Positions 13,645 through 13,668 of a DNA stretch of 13,668 nt are shown here, piece after piece. The DNA lies in assembly GCA_028708195.1 (NCBI GenBank), contig JAQVZK010000018.1:1-13668 (forward strand), read 5' to 3'. The DNA comes from Desulfovibrio sp. (GTDB lineage: Bacteria > Desulfobacterota > Desulfovibrionia > Desulfovibrionales > Desulfovibrionaceae). The translations under genes and the position numbers were made by a program. The number at the start of each line of letters is the position of its first letter. Position 1 is the first letter of the stretch. The notes beneath the pieces are model-generated. The model was not told where the DNA came from, made no database searches, and saw nothing but the letters and a program-made list of their open reading frames with translations.

Positions 13645-13668
13645 TTATCAGGATTAAAGGAAAAGACA

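Overview
The window looks like a chromosomal stretch from a moderately GC-rich, anaerobic Gram-negative bacterium, most likely a Desulfovibrio-type sulfate reducer. This is inferred from an outer-membrane FadL porin, a formate channel close in sequence to FocA, NiFe-hydrogenase maturation genes hypA and hypB, and the general style of the proteins. No 16S rRNA or other decisive marker is present.

Layout. Positions 1-1653 hold the 3' part of priA (replication restart helicase), closed by an intrinsic terminator. A FadL/OmpP1 outer-membrane transporter follows on the same strand (1844-3124). Convergent to it is a minus-strand ABC importer of the sulfonate/nitrate/taurine class: substrate-binding protein (6221-5122), permease (4986-4153) and ATPase (4174-3365). 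The binding-protein gene is broken by a perfect 5-bp tandem duplication at 5921-5930, so the importer is probably inactive in this genome. A long non-coding stretch (6222-7150) carries a convincing minus-strand terminator directly behind a region that can fold in mutually exclusive ways, plus a run of hairpins at the 3' end of focA. The formate channel gene focA lies at 8098-7151, followed upstream by about 725 bp without a gene.

Next comes a minus-strand pair: a TPR protein (11037-9760) and a membrane-anchored AMIN-domain protein (9718-8825), closed by a strong terminator. Divergent to them are hypA (11122-11475) and hypB (11689-12357), which insert nickel into NiFe hydrogenase. Together with focA they fit formate/H2 metabolism. 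Last is a convergent exported protein of unknown function (13487-12504).

The most striking element lies between hypB and that last gene. It is a 146-bp MITE-like insertion (12358-12503) with imperfect terminal inverted repeats, flanked by a 4-bp CTAG repeat and holding a perfect 28-bp hairpin at its core. The two CTAG copies overlap the stop codons of both neighbouring genes, so insertion would have left both reading frames intact.
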